A stretch of 64,000 nucleotides of DNA from Meconema thalassinum (GCA_946902985.2 OX336388.2:1504142545-1504206544), one strand, 5' to 3'. Shown: positions 22,377 to 34,702, counted from the stretch's first letter. Made by a program: numbers and translations. The notes: generated by a model not told the origin, from the sequence alone.

Positions 22377-22990
22377 TCACGCCGGGTGCGAAATTAAAAG
22401 TCTGTAACGAATTTTATTTCGCGCAGGGAGCGAAATTAAAAGTCTGTAACCGAGTTTTATTTCGCGCCGGGAGCGAAATTAAAAGTCTGTAACGAATTTC
22501 ATTTCACACCGGAAGCGAAATTAAAAGTCTGTATTAAATTTTATTTTGCGCCGCGAGTAAAATTAAAAGTCTGTAATGAATTGTATTTCGTGCCGGGAGT
22601 GAAATTAAAAGACTGCAACGAATTTTATTTCGCACCGGAAGCGAAATTAAAAGTCTGTATCGAATTTTATTTTGCGTCGCGAGTGAAATTAAAAGTCTGT
22701 AATGAATTGTATTTCGCGCCGGGAGCGAAATTAAAAGATTGTAACGATTTTATTTCCGCGCCGTGACTGAAATTTTATTCAATTGTACAATGTAATATCG
22801 CGTTGCTATTAACTTTCGCGTTGATTTCGCTATGTCATTTCGCTTCTAATTAAGTTTCGCTTTGATTTAATTTCCCACCGACAATCATTGTCATTTCGCT
22901 CCCGAGTATCGCGCTCACGTCGAAATTCAAATATATTCGCCCCCACTGCCATACATTTCGTTTCGCATGCCAGCCCTGATTCAAGGGCAT
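22377..22990 (-). repeat. 42-bp tandem array in right inverted arm
   Basis: About nine units with a 42-bp period (agtctgtaacgaattttatt, gggagcgaaattaaa), the reverse complement of the array at 8,125-8,839. They are followed by the gcgaaat-rich outer part that ends near gcatgccagccctgattcaa, mirroring about 8,135-8,155. Confidence 0.85.
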
Positions 22991-23024
22991 ACCACTAAAT
23001 CCCAGGGGAATTGCGACTACCATT

Positions 23025-25864
23025 GACCAAAATATTATGTGTACTCGAGTTTGAAGGTTGTTTGTGAAGTAACCAATAGACCTACATAAAATCCAATAAC
23101 ATCATCATTTTCGTCGTTCTGTTTTACGTTAGTTCATGTTGGTTTGGATTTTTTAAAATATATTTTAATATTTCTTATCGCAGTTGGAACACAAAAAGTG
23201 CCCGTTTTTAAGCGTGTTTCAACCATGGGTCACATTTAAGAATTATTATCTCACAAACCCGTCAACATATCGAATCCAAATTTTAACACAATATACATTG
23301 GAATGTTGTATAACAGGTTCATTAATTTTAAAATTTTGTATGGCCAAGAAACAAAGTTGTTATCATTTTGGTAAGGTAACTTTTTCTCGGCTCGGGTTGG
23401 TTTGAAAATGTAGTTCTTGGTCGCGTTGTAATCCTAATACATCAAAAAGGTATGCTGTATGATTGTGAAATACGTAAATTAATTCACTTATTAATAAAAT
23501 ATTTATTGCGGCCAATGGCCATAGATAGGAACAACATTATAACATTGTGAACAATAATGAATCAATCGTATACCTAGGTAACACCAGAGACTTGTGTTCA
23601 TCGAGTCCGTTCACCCATTCCACTGCACTACACTTTGATCAAGACAACATAATCAGTCCTCGTCTAAACAAAACTGAATGAGTGATACTAGTCTTCTACT
23701 GCATTCCATGGCGTGATATATATCGCACTGATTGTTGCATAATCGGCAAACACACTCCTGGCTGGGCTGATGGAAGGACTTCCTAGTGCAGATGCGATGG
23801 TGGAAGCCATGGATCGCAAATCTGGTCACTAGGTGCCTCAGCTCATACTCTGGTCGCATCCATTCTTTATATAACATTGCATCTGTTACGAAGAATCTTT
23901 CTGGGATGGAGTCTCTCTTCCTGCAAAGTTCGCTTAACAGGTCTACGCATGCGTGTGTGGATGGTAGGTGCATTAGCAGTCGAAGGTCTTCTACCAGAAA
24001 TGTTTCTCTGGCTAAAGCATACACATATCGTGAAAGAGCGAATTTTGATACCCCAATACCCTTTTCAAATACCTTGATTTCAAACTTTCAATGTCTTTTA
24101 ATTGTCTGATTGATAGATAAGTCCATATGACCTCTAGCCCGTACGTGAGTGATGGGAGTACTTTGACTCTGAAAAGTTCCATAGCTGAATTCACTGACAT
24201 TCTTTGTAAATGTCTAATGTCGCTTATATTTCTAAGTGCTGCTGCAAGTCTCTCCTTTATATGAACCATAAAGGAAGTCCCTGTGACTTGCATAGTAATT
24301 CCAAGGTACTTAAATTGTTTTTTCGGTGTTAGTATGTGTTCCCCGCAAACAATGTAGTCATCCTTCCTCAGCCTTCCTCCATTTCTGAATATCATTAATT
24401 CAGTCTTCCGAGCATTCATCCTTAGTTCATTCTCCTCCGCCCATTTCTCAACAAGATCTATTCCCTTCTGTAGTTCCTCTATATTATCGGAGGCCAGGGC
24501 CATGTGATCTGCATAAATATATATATTTACTTTCTGTGTTAACTCCTTTAATTTGAAGACAACAACGTGGGTCATGATATTGAAGAGTAACGGACTTAGC
24601 GGGTCTCCTTGCAGTACTCCGATTGTCTGGTCAATCCAGTCCGAGTGTGCGATACCATCATGGATCTGAACTTGATTGTCCGCCAGAATGTTCGATATCA
24701 GTCTTGTCATGTCAGAACGTCCTAGTAAGTTTTCTAATTTTATGACAAGTTTCCTTATATTGACTGTGTCGAAGGCTTTGGTGTAGTCGATAAAAATTAC
24801 ATATTTCTTCCCGTGAGCTTCAAGCGTGTCCTGTATGTCTTTAAGAGACATTCTGCAGCCAATAGAGTAGATCTGCCCTTCCGAAATCCAAATTGTTCTT
24901 CTGGAAGCAGGTGGTCTACACATGCATCTATTCTCCGAGTCAGAAGCTTGGTAAGCAATTTGCATGCAACCGATTCCAATGCCACACCCCTATATGATTC
25001 AGGTTTACTGACATCGCCTTTACCCTTGTATAGCAGTTTGATTATGGACTTACGCCAAGTACTGGGGATGGTTCCAATCTCTAAGCACTTATTCACTAAC
25101 TCTGCCCATACGTTTTCCACGAAGTGTAGCGAAATCTTCAAATGTTCATTACAGAGTCCATCTACACTTATTTTATATCGGTTTGTATTTGTATGGAAAA
25201 TTAAGACATGGTTCACCAGTTGGCCGCTCCTGTAAAAGCTGTACAGCGTTGCCAAGATGGGCTCCATCACGCGTCTAGGCACGCTTCGCTCGGAAGTAAT
25301 GGGCTCCATATCAGCAATGCTGTACAGAATATCCCGGAGCGTCTAGCTGGTGAACCATGTCTTAGTTCCCCGTATAAATACATACCGATATAAAATAAGT
25401 GAATTAATTTACGTATTTCACAGTCATACAACATAACTTTTTGATGTATAAGGATTACAACGCAACCAAGAACTACATTTTACTACGACCCCGAGCCTAG
25501 AAATAGTTACCTTACAAAAATGATAACAAAATTCGTTCTTGAACACACAAAATGTTGAAATTAATAAACCTGTTATACAACATTCCACTGTATATTGTGC
25601 TAAAATTTGGATTCGATCTGATGACGGGTTTGTGAGATAATAATTATTAAATGTGACGCATGGTTGAAACACGCTTAAAAACGGTCACCTTTTGTGTTTC
25701 AACTGCGATAAAAAATTAAAATATAGGCTAAATAAAAAATTCCAAACCTACATGAACTAACGTAAAATAGAACGACGAAAATGATTATGTTAGTGGATTT
25801 TATATAGGTCTATTGGTTACTTCACAAACAACCTTCAAACTCGAGTGCACATAATATTTTGGTC
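23025..25864. repeat. Large inverted repeat, 470-bp arms, LINE in the loop
   Basis: The left arm at 23,025-23,492 and right arm at 25,394-25,864 are reverse complements with scattered mismatches. The outer ends are gaccaaaatattatgtg and its complement. The 1.9 kb loop is filled by a LINE fragment on the minus strand, which was probably inserted at the original centre of the palindrome. No clear target duplication flanks the structure. A foldback-type DNA transposon or a local inverted duplication could each explain it. Confidence 0.85.
23653..25309 (-). pseudogene. LINE reverse transcriptase, broken
   Basis: A 5'-truncated non-LTR retrotransposon. The first part (25,309-24,797) has the RT finger region with IPSTWRKSIIKLLYKGKGD, SYRGVAL and EEQFGFRKGRST. 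After a frameshift near 24,840 it continues as 24,965-24,012 with FIDYTKAFDTVN, GVLQGDPLSPLLFN and the catalytic motif, which reads YADH where active enzymes have two Asp (usually F/YADD). A third frame (24,024-23,653) has a C-terminal CRLCNNQCDIYHAMEC zinc knuckle. The lost Asp and frame changes make it inactive. The clade is uncertain. Confidence 0.85.
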
Positions 25865-26069
25865 GACAGTAAGTACTGTACCAAGAAAAGGAAGCCAGGC
25901 CCTAAGAAAAACCTCTACACATAGGCCTACATAAGATTTTTTCCCTAGTTTATATTTGAAATTACGCTTGCATTAGAGAATGTGAAAAGTACTGAGCAGT
26001 TTTGATTTCACTTTAAATTTATTTGTACAAGTTGGATGACTAAACGTCACCCCACAATCTGCAAGCTAC

Positions 26070-26135
26070 ATGACTGAACAGCGGTTGCTTGGTAGAACTA
26101 GGCCCTTCAACGGCTGTCGCGCCACGGGTTTAGTC
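26070..26135 (+). mobile_element. SINE-1 3' fragment
   Basis: Contains cagcggttgcttggtagaac and cccttcaacggctgtcgcgc, matching the 3' part of the SINE at 8,840-9,108. The 5' part is absent. Confidence 0.65.
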
Positions 26136-26617
26136 TTTTTTTGAACTTCTAATATACTGTATAATTGTAAGAGTACATGACCACGAACTATTCAGTGACA
26201 ACTTTTTTCAGAGAAGAGAGTTCGTATTCAAACGGAAACAAAGCGTTGTGTGGAAAAGTAAGACGTAGCCATTGTGAAAATGGAAAATTGGTCTCCATAG
26301 ATACTGACGACAGTCAAGCGCATGTTCTCTAGGCGCAAGCGTCCTGCATAAATATCCACTTCCTTTGTACGCTCACAGAACACGAAGTAAAGTCCCAGCA
26401 GAGCTTGTGTATTGGCGTATTGAACGAAATAAAAGGTAAGGAACTGAAACAATGTTTCTTACAGCAGATGTTTATTGCCATTCAGAAATGCCTTCTTATT
26501 TTATGATTTTTTTCCCCTAGGAAACTGTCATCAGTCCAACATCTCTCATTGACTAGTTCACCTGTCAATCATCCTACCATTGTGGTTGCACCTGAAGTTC
26601 AGTTGTGTCTTGTGTTT
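26136..26617. other. No recognisable gene
   Basis: Short frames only. I see nothing repeated elsewhere in the window. Confidence 0.45.
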
Positions 26618-26780
26618 CGCAGGGTTTTCCACACTCCCTCCAGGTAAATGCCGAGATAGTACCTTACTTGAAGACTCAGGGCACCTGCCCCATCCCTGGC
26701 TCTAATAGAGTAACACACATAGTCAACTACATGGGACTGATGACCAAGATGTCCCAAGCCCCTACAATGTATTATTATCA
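26618..26780 (+). mobile_element. SINE-2 fragment
   Basis: The phrases ggttttccacactccctcc, aggtaaatgccgagatag and gatgaccaagatgtc correspond to the body of the SINE family at 48.5, 56.6, 59.8 and 63.5 kb. It is diverged and truncated. Confidence 0.55.
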
Positions 26781-27310
26781 TCAACAAGAACAAGAACAAG
26801 AATGTTTGAGGAAGTAAGAAAGTATCTGTATAAGCACATTGTGTCAACGTTACATAAGCGTGACATTACTATAATTTTATTGCTCAGATATTGTTCCACG
26901 CCTAGGCACTTGTACATGTAACTCGCCGAACTACAATATTCGTCAACTCGGCGTGTTCATCATTTTCCTTGCGCTAGAGATCTTGTATAGCCGCGCCGCT
27001 ACTCCTACCACCCTTTTCTAAACAATTCCCAAACTAATGCCGACGATTCCATTCACCCGATTTTATTTATGAAAAATGCATTGGAATCAGGAAATAAATC
27101 TCCGTTTCCGTATTACCATTTTTTTTGTCATTTTTAAGCAGAAATATAAAAAACTGCTAGTAACGTCTTTGTTTTTCACATTTTGGAAAATGCATTGAAT
27201 TGATATCAATTCTATTGCACTCTAGTATACATAGTGGTTTTGACATCGCAAATACGAGCTTCCATTCAAGAGAAATTGCCTCACTTTGGTGCTGCTACGT
27301 GGTGTCAGAA
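26781..27310. other. No recognisable gene
   Basis: AT-rich DNA with a gaacaa simple tract at its start. No convincing coding frame. Confidence 0.45.
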
Positions 27311-28262
27311 TTACAAACTAAAAATCTGGACATTTAGTCTTAATAGTATCTGGCTGCTGCACAGACTTCTCTGTTGCCTGCTAGTGTGACCCTTCCCCGT
27401 GCTGTCCGATCGTGACGTCACAGTTCCCTCTTCATTGCTATGTAAAGTAGTCAGGGATGTTTCAGCTACGTTATCTGATGGTTGAGTTACTTCCGCAATG
27501 CTATATGTGTTTGTAGAATAGGGCCTGTTATGAAAGGCCTCTGATATGGCTGGATATTCAGGGGAAGGTACTGCAGTTTCCATGTCGGTAGTGTTGCTTA
27601 GCTTACTACTCCCATCTGACTCGCCCAGCACCGTGCTGTAGGTTTGTTGTCTGACATGAATACCGGGCGATTCCTTTTGTTCGGACGGTCTATTTGTAAG
27701 TGGGAGGTTTCTTTACAATAAAAGCAATACTTAGCTTGTCCTTCATATGTTAACAGAACTTTACAATCATTGACCGTCAAATATGATGGAATGGGGTATT
27801 TAAGTTCAATTGTTACAATACGTATGCCATTACTTACAGCATAAAATTCGTATACTTCATTACAGCACTCGTTCCGTATGTCCTTGAGAACTCCATGCGT
27901 AGGAAGCACGGGGGAGAGCCTTTCATTGTTGACTTCGGGAGGAGATTAAACAGACACGCACACGTTTTGTTAAGAGTCTGAAGCAGTGATAGTTATCTTT
28001 GTGGTGTTACCGCTAGCTAGCCGGAAGGATTTCACACCTTCATGTCGAGATAATATGTTTTCATAAAGTAAGGTGTACACTAATTTAATGTACACTGAAT
28101 TTTCCCCGTTGTCTAGTTGATTCGCTAGTACTTGATCTCTATTAAGCTTCAGGTCGTTTGCTATCCACCTAGGCCTATGTATTTCAAGTGGTGTCGGTCT
28201 GTTGTTCCTTTCTTCAAAAGCGCATTTAAGAGTGTTTTCCGGACATTCGACACTTTCGCAAG
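27311..28262 (-). pseudogene. LINE ORF1 (Gag-like) remnant
   Basis: Read leftward from about 28,262, one frame is open through a region with WIANDLKLNRDQVL and YIKLVYTLLYENILSRHEG. It then meets two in-frame stops near 27,965-27,995 and continues with the segment 27,909-27,598. That segment ends in a zinc knuckle, CFYCKETSHLQID followed by Arg where the final Cys is expected (CX2CX4HX4C). This is the organisation of an ORF1 nucleic-acid-binding protein of I/Jockey-like non-LTR elements. A last frame at 27,631-27,311 is Ser/Thr-rich and overlaps it. The gene is dead and no RT is attached. Family B repeat starts immediately beyond. Confidence 0.65.
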
Positions 28263-28266
28263 TTCA

Positions 28267-28434
28267 ACAAGCAGTTCCGTGACAAACTAAGGAGCCTATT
28301 TTTCTTAAACTTAAAGATTCAAGCCAATGTTTAATCTATATGGAACTATCTAAGTTAATGACGAAATTAAGTTGGTAATATCAAAATTTCTAATTAATTC
28401 GAAATATACCTGCACTACAGTTGGAAGCCCTGGT
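28267..28434 (+). repeat. Family B repeat, left part, split by the Polinton
   Basis: Starts acaagcagttccgtgac and matches 54,730-54,917 throughout. It is cut at cctggt, where the Polinton is inserted, and resumes at 43,960. Confidence 0.9.
28429..28434 (+). other. Polinton target-site duplication, left copy
   Basis: cctggt, identical to 43,960-43,965. Six bases is the standard Polinton duplication length. Confidence 0.95.
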
Positions 28435-29101
28435 AGTAGTGTATTTGTAACAGTTCTAGCACCACCTCCACCTCCCAAGATGGCGTCGGTGCGATATCTC
28501 TCGAACTTATGGTTGGATTTTGATGAATGAGGTGTCATTGAACTCGGGCTGACACCCCCTTTCCAATGGACAACATATTTCAACCCCAAAAATAAAACCT
28601 ACCCTACTAGGGGGTGAAATTGAATTTTTTAGAGAATCTCTCTTTCCAATTGCAACATGTGAGAGTTTGAATGCCGATATGGAATGTAACGTTGTTCTGC
28701 AAACCAATAATCAAAGAGGGGCATGTTAGGCCTTGAGGTGAGAGCCCCTGTTATTGTTGACGAGTCCCCTGCTGTCGGGCCCCTGTTGATGGGTTATTGT
28801 TGACAGGTCCTTGTGGACGAGTCCTTGTGGACAGGTCCTTGTGGACGAGTCCTTGTGGACAAGTCTGTGTGGACAGGTCCTTGTGGACAAGTCCTTGTGG
28901 ACGAGTCCTTGTCCCTTTGGACTGATCCCTTTGGACGGGTCCCTTTGGCCTGGTTCCTATGGACTAGCCCATGAATTTATTTAAATTATGTCAAAGGGCC
29001 TAACTACATTTTGTGTGTGTTGAATTGACGTTGTTCACTAGTCCCCCACTACTATAATGGGATAACGATATGAAAGGAAAGTGACGAAATACATGTGAAC
29101 A
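28435..29101 (+). repeat. Polinton left terminal inverted repeat
   Basis: 667 bp, matching 43,285-43,959 in reverse. It includes a tandem stretch at about 28,800-28,940 built from variants of gtccttgtggac, present in both ends. Apart from an 8-bp length difference near 28,480 and occasional substitutions, the two ends are the same. Confidence 0.95.
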
Positions 29102-29186
29102 TACAAGGGATCTAACTTGGTGGATGGATGTGTTCTAACGAGTCATTTGTAGTTGAAAGAGAATAATACATGTTCTTAAGATGTTA

Positions 29187-29400
29187 AAACTAAGTGGCGA
29201 TCGCTGGTTTCTATCACGTAACATGTTTTACAAGTTTAGACTTGTTTTATGACTGACTATGGCGTCACACTTAGCTCACTTAACTGGTGATCGCTGGTTT
29301 CTATCACGTGACATGTTCTACAAGTTTAGACTTGTTTTAAGACTGGCTATGACGCCACACTTAGCTCACTTAACTGGCGACCGCTGGTTTCTACCACTCT
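29187..29400 (+). repeat. 90-bp subterminal tandem repeat
   Basis: The phrase gatcgctggtttctatcac recurs at a 90-bp period (29,196, 29,286, then a diverged copy at 29,376). It is just inside the left TIR and absent from the right end. It may be regulatory or a replication feature. Confidence 0.8.
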
Positions 29401-29441
29401 ATCATGTTCCAATGTTCACCGCTAGGTGTCAGTGACAGCGG

Positions 29442-29627
29442 TATATAGTAACCCCCAGTTAGAACTACATAAAGTTAGACTTGCTAGGAGTTCACAGATC
29501 GATTTAAATACCCTGCTATAACCATTGACTGGAATATAATTAAACTATTTATATTGTACTTTTTGTTTTATCTTTTATTAACATTGATGATTTCTTTCTT
29601 TTATAGATAACTTGGAAAGTAATCATC
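29442..29627 (+). promoter_or_regulatory. Putative polymerase promoter and 5' splice acceptor
   Basis: A TATA-like word (gtatatagta) at 29,441 lies upstream of the polymerase start. A pyrimidine-rich tract ending in ttctttcttttatag at 29,606 looks like a 3' splice site placed just before the ATG, hinting at a 5'-UTR intron. The matching donor was not identified. Confidence 0.35.
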
Positions 29628-32600
29628 ATGTTCAAGTGTGGTGACTGTATGAAACAGTTCTCAAGACCTGACAGCCTTCAACGACACGCAAATGTTAAAC
29701 ATGACATTAAAATGTTTGTGTGCAGTCATTGTGCTACAACATTTAACAGACAAGATAATCTTGCACGTCATGTAAATTTAATGCATGTCAGTTCAGCACC
29801 ATTTTCGTGTTCAGTTTGCGAACTTGGTTTTTCTGCTGTAAAGCGATATCAATTCCACATGGTTGAAGTGCATGGAGAACAACAGGAATTGAAATCTGTA
29901 AAACCATCAACTAGCACGGAACCTTTAAATTAATGTGATGCTCAAAAGCGTAAACGTTCTCAAGATTGTGAAAATAGTTGTGCAACAAAAAGAAAAAAGA
30001 ATGGTGAACCTTCAATAACACATTGTGATGTATGTAATATTGATATACCTTCTTCAATCATTCATGGATATTTACGCAGTATTCAACATAAAATTAACGC
30101 TTGCCATGAAAGAAATTCTGGAAATATTCAACAAATTGGTAGTGCATTTAAAAGTCGAATTGCTAGTTATAGACTTCATAGTAAAGAAAAAACTCAAAGT
30201 ATTGAATCATTTTTAAAAAATGTTCAACCTACTGTGTTTGGCTTAGTAGAAAATGTTTTATTAGAGCATAAAACAATTAAAATGAATTTTGAACTTTTTG
30301 GCCTCTATGTAAAAACTGGGAGCGAAGGTGAAATTACGGATATCAAATCCTTTAATACAAAAAACATAATTGTTAGCGAATCAACTAATATTAGTGATAT
30401 ATATCAAAATATTTCAAGTGCTATCATTATTAAGAGTGAAGAGTTCCAGGAAAGGGAGTCAGGCTGGGCGTTGGTTGAAGTACTTTATTTAGAAACCAAC
30501 ATGAATAAATACAACCCCCTTCGAGCATCATCATATATTGATTTGCCAGGATGGATCAAACGAAAGAAAGCTGTTGTGAACGTTATGAATAATGATGACG
30601 CATGCTTTGCGTGGGCTGTAACCTCAGCTCTCCATCCAGCAGAAAAGGCTGCGGAGAGAACGTCATCTTATCCTCACTATTCTTCAGTGTTAGATTTAAA
30701 AGAAATAGAATTTCCTATGGCGATAAAAGACATTCAACGTTTTGAAGAGCTGAACAATGTAAGTATTAATGTTTATGGAATTGAAAATAAGAGTATAGTT
30801 GGTCCTCTATATTATACTCAGGAAAAAAAGGATGCTCATGTAAATTTACTATACATAACCGAAGGTGAAAACGCCCACTATTGTTGGATAAAACATTTAA
30901 GTAGACTTGTCAGTAGTCAGATAACAAAATGCGATGGTAAAATGTAGTTGTGTGATGGCTGTTTGCTATATTTCAGAAAAGAGGACCAACTAACTCAACA
31001 TCAAAAATGGGGATGTAATCATGTTCGTACGGTATTACCAACTCCTAAAAATAACATTCTAAAATTTAAGGATTATGAGAAACAGCTTCGAGTACCATTT
31101 GTTATATATGCTGACTTCGAGGCTTTGCTAAAACCATTTAATACATGTTCATCGAATCCAGCCCAACCTTTCACCAACACAACTCACATTCATGAACCTT
31201 TTAGCTTTGCATATTATATTAAATGTAGTTATGATGACTCTTTAAATAAGTTTGAGCTCTATAGAGGTCCTGATGCACCTAAAGTTTTTATGGAAAGGCT
31301 TGAGAAAGATGCCATCCGTATATCCTCTATTTTAAATAGATCATTCCAATGGAGCCACTAACTTCATTAGAGCAAATGAATTTTGAAACTGAAACTAATT
31401 GTTTTATATGTGGTGAATGCTTATATACAGACAGGATTCGCGATCATGACCATTTAACAGTAAAATATCGTGGTGCGGCTCACCAAGAATGTAATTTAAA
31501 TTATAGAGTAAGTAAATTCATTCCGGTCATTCTACACAATGGTAGCAAATACGATAACCACTTTATCGTTAAAGAATTTGGAGCTTCAGATGTGAAAATT
31601 GATGTTATTGCAAATAATAAGGAATAATACATATCGTTCACAAAATACATCAAAACTAGTGATAAAAAACATTAAACTGCGATTTTTAGATTCATTCCGT
31701 TTTATGTCGAGTAGTCTTGATAAGCTGGCTAGTAATTTAAAATCAAATCAGGTTCATGAAATTCAACGTGTCTTTCCTAAAGAAGATGATTTTAATTTGA
31801 TTCGTCAAAAGGGTATATTCCCTTATGAATATATTAACTGTGTGGAACGTCTTGAGGAGTGTTGTTTACCACCGAAAAATGCATTTTACAGTTCCTTAAA
31901 CACAAGTCATATCAGTGATCAGGAATATTTACATGCACAACGTGTATGGGCACAGTTTGACATTCAAACTTTAGGAGAATTTTCAGACATATATTTGAAG
32001 ACAGATGTGTTGTTATTAGCAGATGTTTTTGAAAATTTTCGGAATGTTTGTATGAAAACTTATGACCTTGATCCTTGTCAGTATTTCAAAGCTCCTGGGT
32101 TAAGTTTCAGTTCAATGTTGAAAAAAACGAAAGTAAATTTAGAATTAATGACTGATATAGACATGATCAATTTTATAAAATCATCAATTCGAGGTGGATT
32201 AAGTCAATGTAGTGGACGGTACTCTAAAGCGAATAATAAATACATGCCTAGCTACAACCCTTGTGAAGAGTCAAAGTATATTGTCTACCTCGATGCAAAT
32301 AACCAATATGGTTGGGCTATGAGTCAATATCTACCACTGAAAGATTTTCGCTGGCTGACACAACCTGAAATTGATGTCTTACATGTTGACACTCTTAATG
32401 ATAACGATGATAAAGGATATATTTTAGAGGTAAATCTTGAGTACCCTAAAGAGTTACATGATGATCATAATGATTTACCATTTTGTCCTGAGAATATGAA
32501 ATCTCCATACATCACATCACGAACAAAAATGTTAATTGCTAATGTAAATGATAAATGTAAATATGTAATACATTATCAAAACTTGACACAGTGTCTACAG

Positions 32601-33542
32601 CATGGATTGAAAATAACTAAAATTCATCGCGTATTGCAATTTCATCAGTCAGCATGGCTCAAACCGTATATTGATCTAAACAATAATTTAAGAACGCAGT
32701 CAACAAACGCGTTTGAAAAAGATTTTTATAAACTCATGAATAATAGTGTTTTTGGAAAGACTATGGAGAATGTTGATAAACGAGTTGATGTAAAGCTGAT
32801 AACAAAGTGGGAGAATGATGGTAAAAGGTATGGTGCGAGCAACTTAATAAGCAAGCCTAACTTTCATAGCTGTTCAATTATTCATGAGGATTTAGTTGTA
32901 ATACAAATGAATCGTCTTAAAGTAACTTACAACAAACCCATATATGTGGGTTACACCATTCTGGAATTATCAAAAACACTTATGTATGAATTTCACTATG
33001 ATTATGTAAAGAAAAACTATCTTGATAATGCTAAATTACTCTACACAGACACATATTCTTTTATTTATGAGTTTAAAACTGATGATTTTTACGAGGATAT
33101 CAAAACTGAGCTAAATAGGTTTGATACAAGTGACTACCCCAAGGATAATATTTACCATTTACCTCTAGTAAACAAAAAGGTTCTTGGGAAATTTAAGGAT
33201 GAATGTGCTGGTGTTATTATAGACACCTTTGTAGGCACAAAATCTAAATCATACAGCTATATGACAATTGATGATGTAGTAGTAAAAAAATTAAAAGGAG
33301 TGAAAAAGAATGTTGTTAGTAAAGAGTTAGATATAAGTGATTATAAAAACTGTATAGTTAGTAACCCACCTGTATTATATAAGAAAATGTGTGTATTTAG
33401 AAGTAAAAATCATCAGCTACATACCAATTTGTTGAACAAAGTTGCTTTAAGTAATGAAGACAACAAACGATTCATTATACCCAACACATTTAATACTCTT
33501 GCTTGGGGAAACAGTCGTATTGACGACTATTACTTTACTTAA
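29628..33542 (+). pseudogene. polB: Polinton protein-primed DNA polymerase B, broken
   Basis: The N-terminus at ATG 29,628 has two to three C2H2 zinc fingers (CGDCMKQFSRPDSLQRH). A conserved pre-polymerase region (DDACFAWAVTSALHP ... HYCWIKHL) is followed by CDGCLLYFRKEDQLTQH. Then come the proofreading exonuclease motifs YADFEALL, HNGSKYDNHFI and YLKTDVLLLAD, and polymerase motifs A (YLDANNQYGWAM), B (KLMNNSVFGKTMEN) and C (YTDTYS). Motif C should end TDTDS; the second catalytic Asp is Tyr (codon 33,054-33,056). Breaks: TAA 29,931-29,933, TAG 30,945-30,947, and frame changes near 31,350 and 31,610. It would have copied the element from protein-primed ends. Introns do not explain the breaks. 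Confidence 0.93.
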
Positions 33543-34542
33543 GTCTAATGATCACTATATTGTAATATTTGTAGTGTGTTTATACTGTAATATTTTTGGT
33601 AAAAACTGTAAATAGAATGTATAATGTTAGGCTACAGTAGTTTAGTAAAAATAAGATAAGTAATACATTTTAGTTTAAAATGTTTGCTTTTGTATATTAC
33701 GAAAAAGATTTTAAAAAATTTACTGAATGTGTGAACTAAACAAGGGGAATGTAAAAAATGTAAAGTGGAAATTGTAAATATCCATGTGTGAAAAAGTGAA
33801 ATGGCTATCACCATTTTAAAATTAAAAAGACATTGTAATCTGGTAAACCTTGTTTTTTATTTTACAACAACAAAAATGTACAGAATGTGTAAACTAAAGG
33901 GAATGTAAAAAATGAAAAGTGGAAATTGTAAATATTCATGTGTGAAAAAAATGAAATGGCTATCACCATTTTTAAAAATTAAAAGATATAGTGATTTAGT
34001 GAACCTTATTTATATTTCACAAAAAAATGTACATAATGTGTGAACTAAACAAGGGGAATGTAAAAAATGTAAAGTGGAAATTGTAAATATTCATGTGTGA
34101 AAAAAAAATGAAAATGAAGAAATGACTATCACCATTTTTAGAATTAAAAGACATTGTGATCTGGTAAACCTTGTTTTTATTTCACAATAACAAAAATGTA
34201 CAGAATGTTTAAACTAAACAAGGGGAATGTAAAAAAATGTAAAGTGGAAATTGTAAATATTCATGTGTGAAAAAAATGAAATGGCTATCACCATTTTTTA
34301 AAATAAAAGACATTGTGATCTTGTAAACCTTGTTTTTATTTCACAACAAATAGAGCTTTACAAAAATAGAATACAAAGAAATACCAATTCCTCAATCCTT
34401 TTCAATGTCCATGTCCACTCATTATTAACTTTCCTTTTATAACACTAATCACAATGACGACTGCCAACCTCTCTCCCACTGAGACATCAGAGAATGTCAA
34501 AAGTTGTTTAGCTTTTCAACGATACTTTATCCGCTACACGTC
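33543..34542. repeat. 150-170 bp tandem repeats between convergent genes
   Basis: Four copies of a unit with aaggggaatgtaaaaaatg, gtggaaattgtaaatat and ggctatcaccatttt, starting near 33,731, 33,889, 34,040 and 34,209. They lie between the polymerase 3' end and the leftward gene block. A very A/T-rich spacer like this may hold both transcription ends. No coding frame. Confidence 0.85.
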
Positions 34543-34702
34543 TTAATGCAGAATGACTGTGGTGATAAGAAAAGTGCATGCTTGATCCGAAGGATTAATA
34601 GGTATATCACTATGCTGCAAAGGTTCTTCAAGACAAGTTCCAGGACTACACAAATAATAACCAGGTAGGTAGATTTCGAAAGTCAAGTATTGAATTACTT
34701 TG

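Noticed and set aside
29628..33542. Introns as the explanation for the interrupted polymerase frame
   Set aside because: Homology continues on both sides of each stop without a gap, and the frame changes occur within a few bases with no splice sites.
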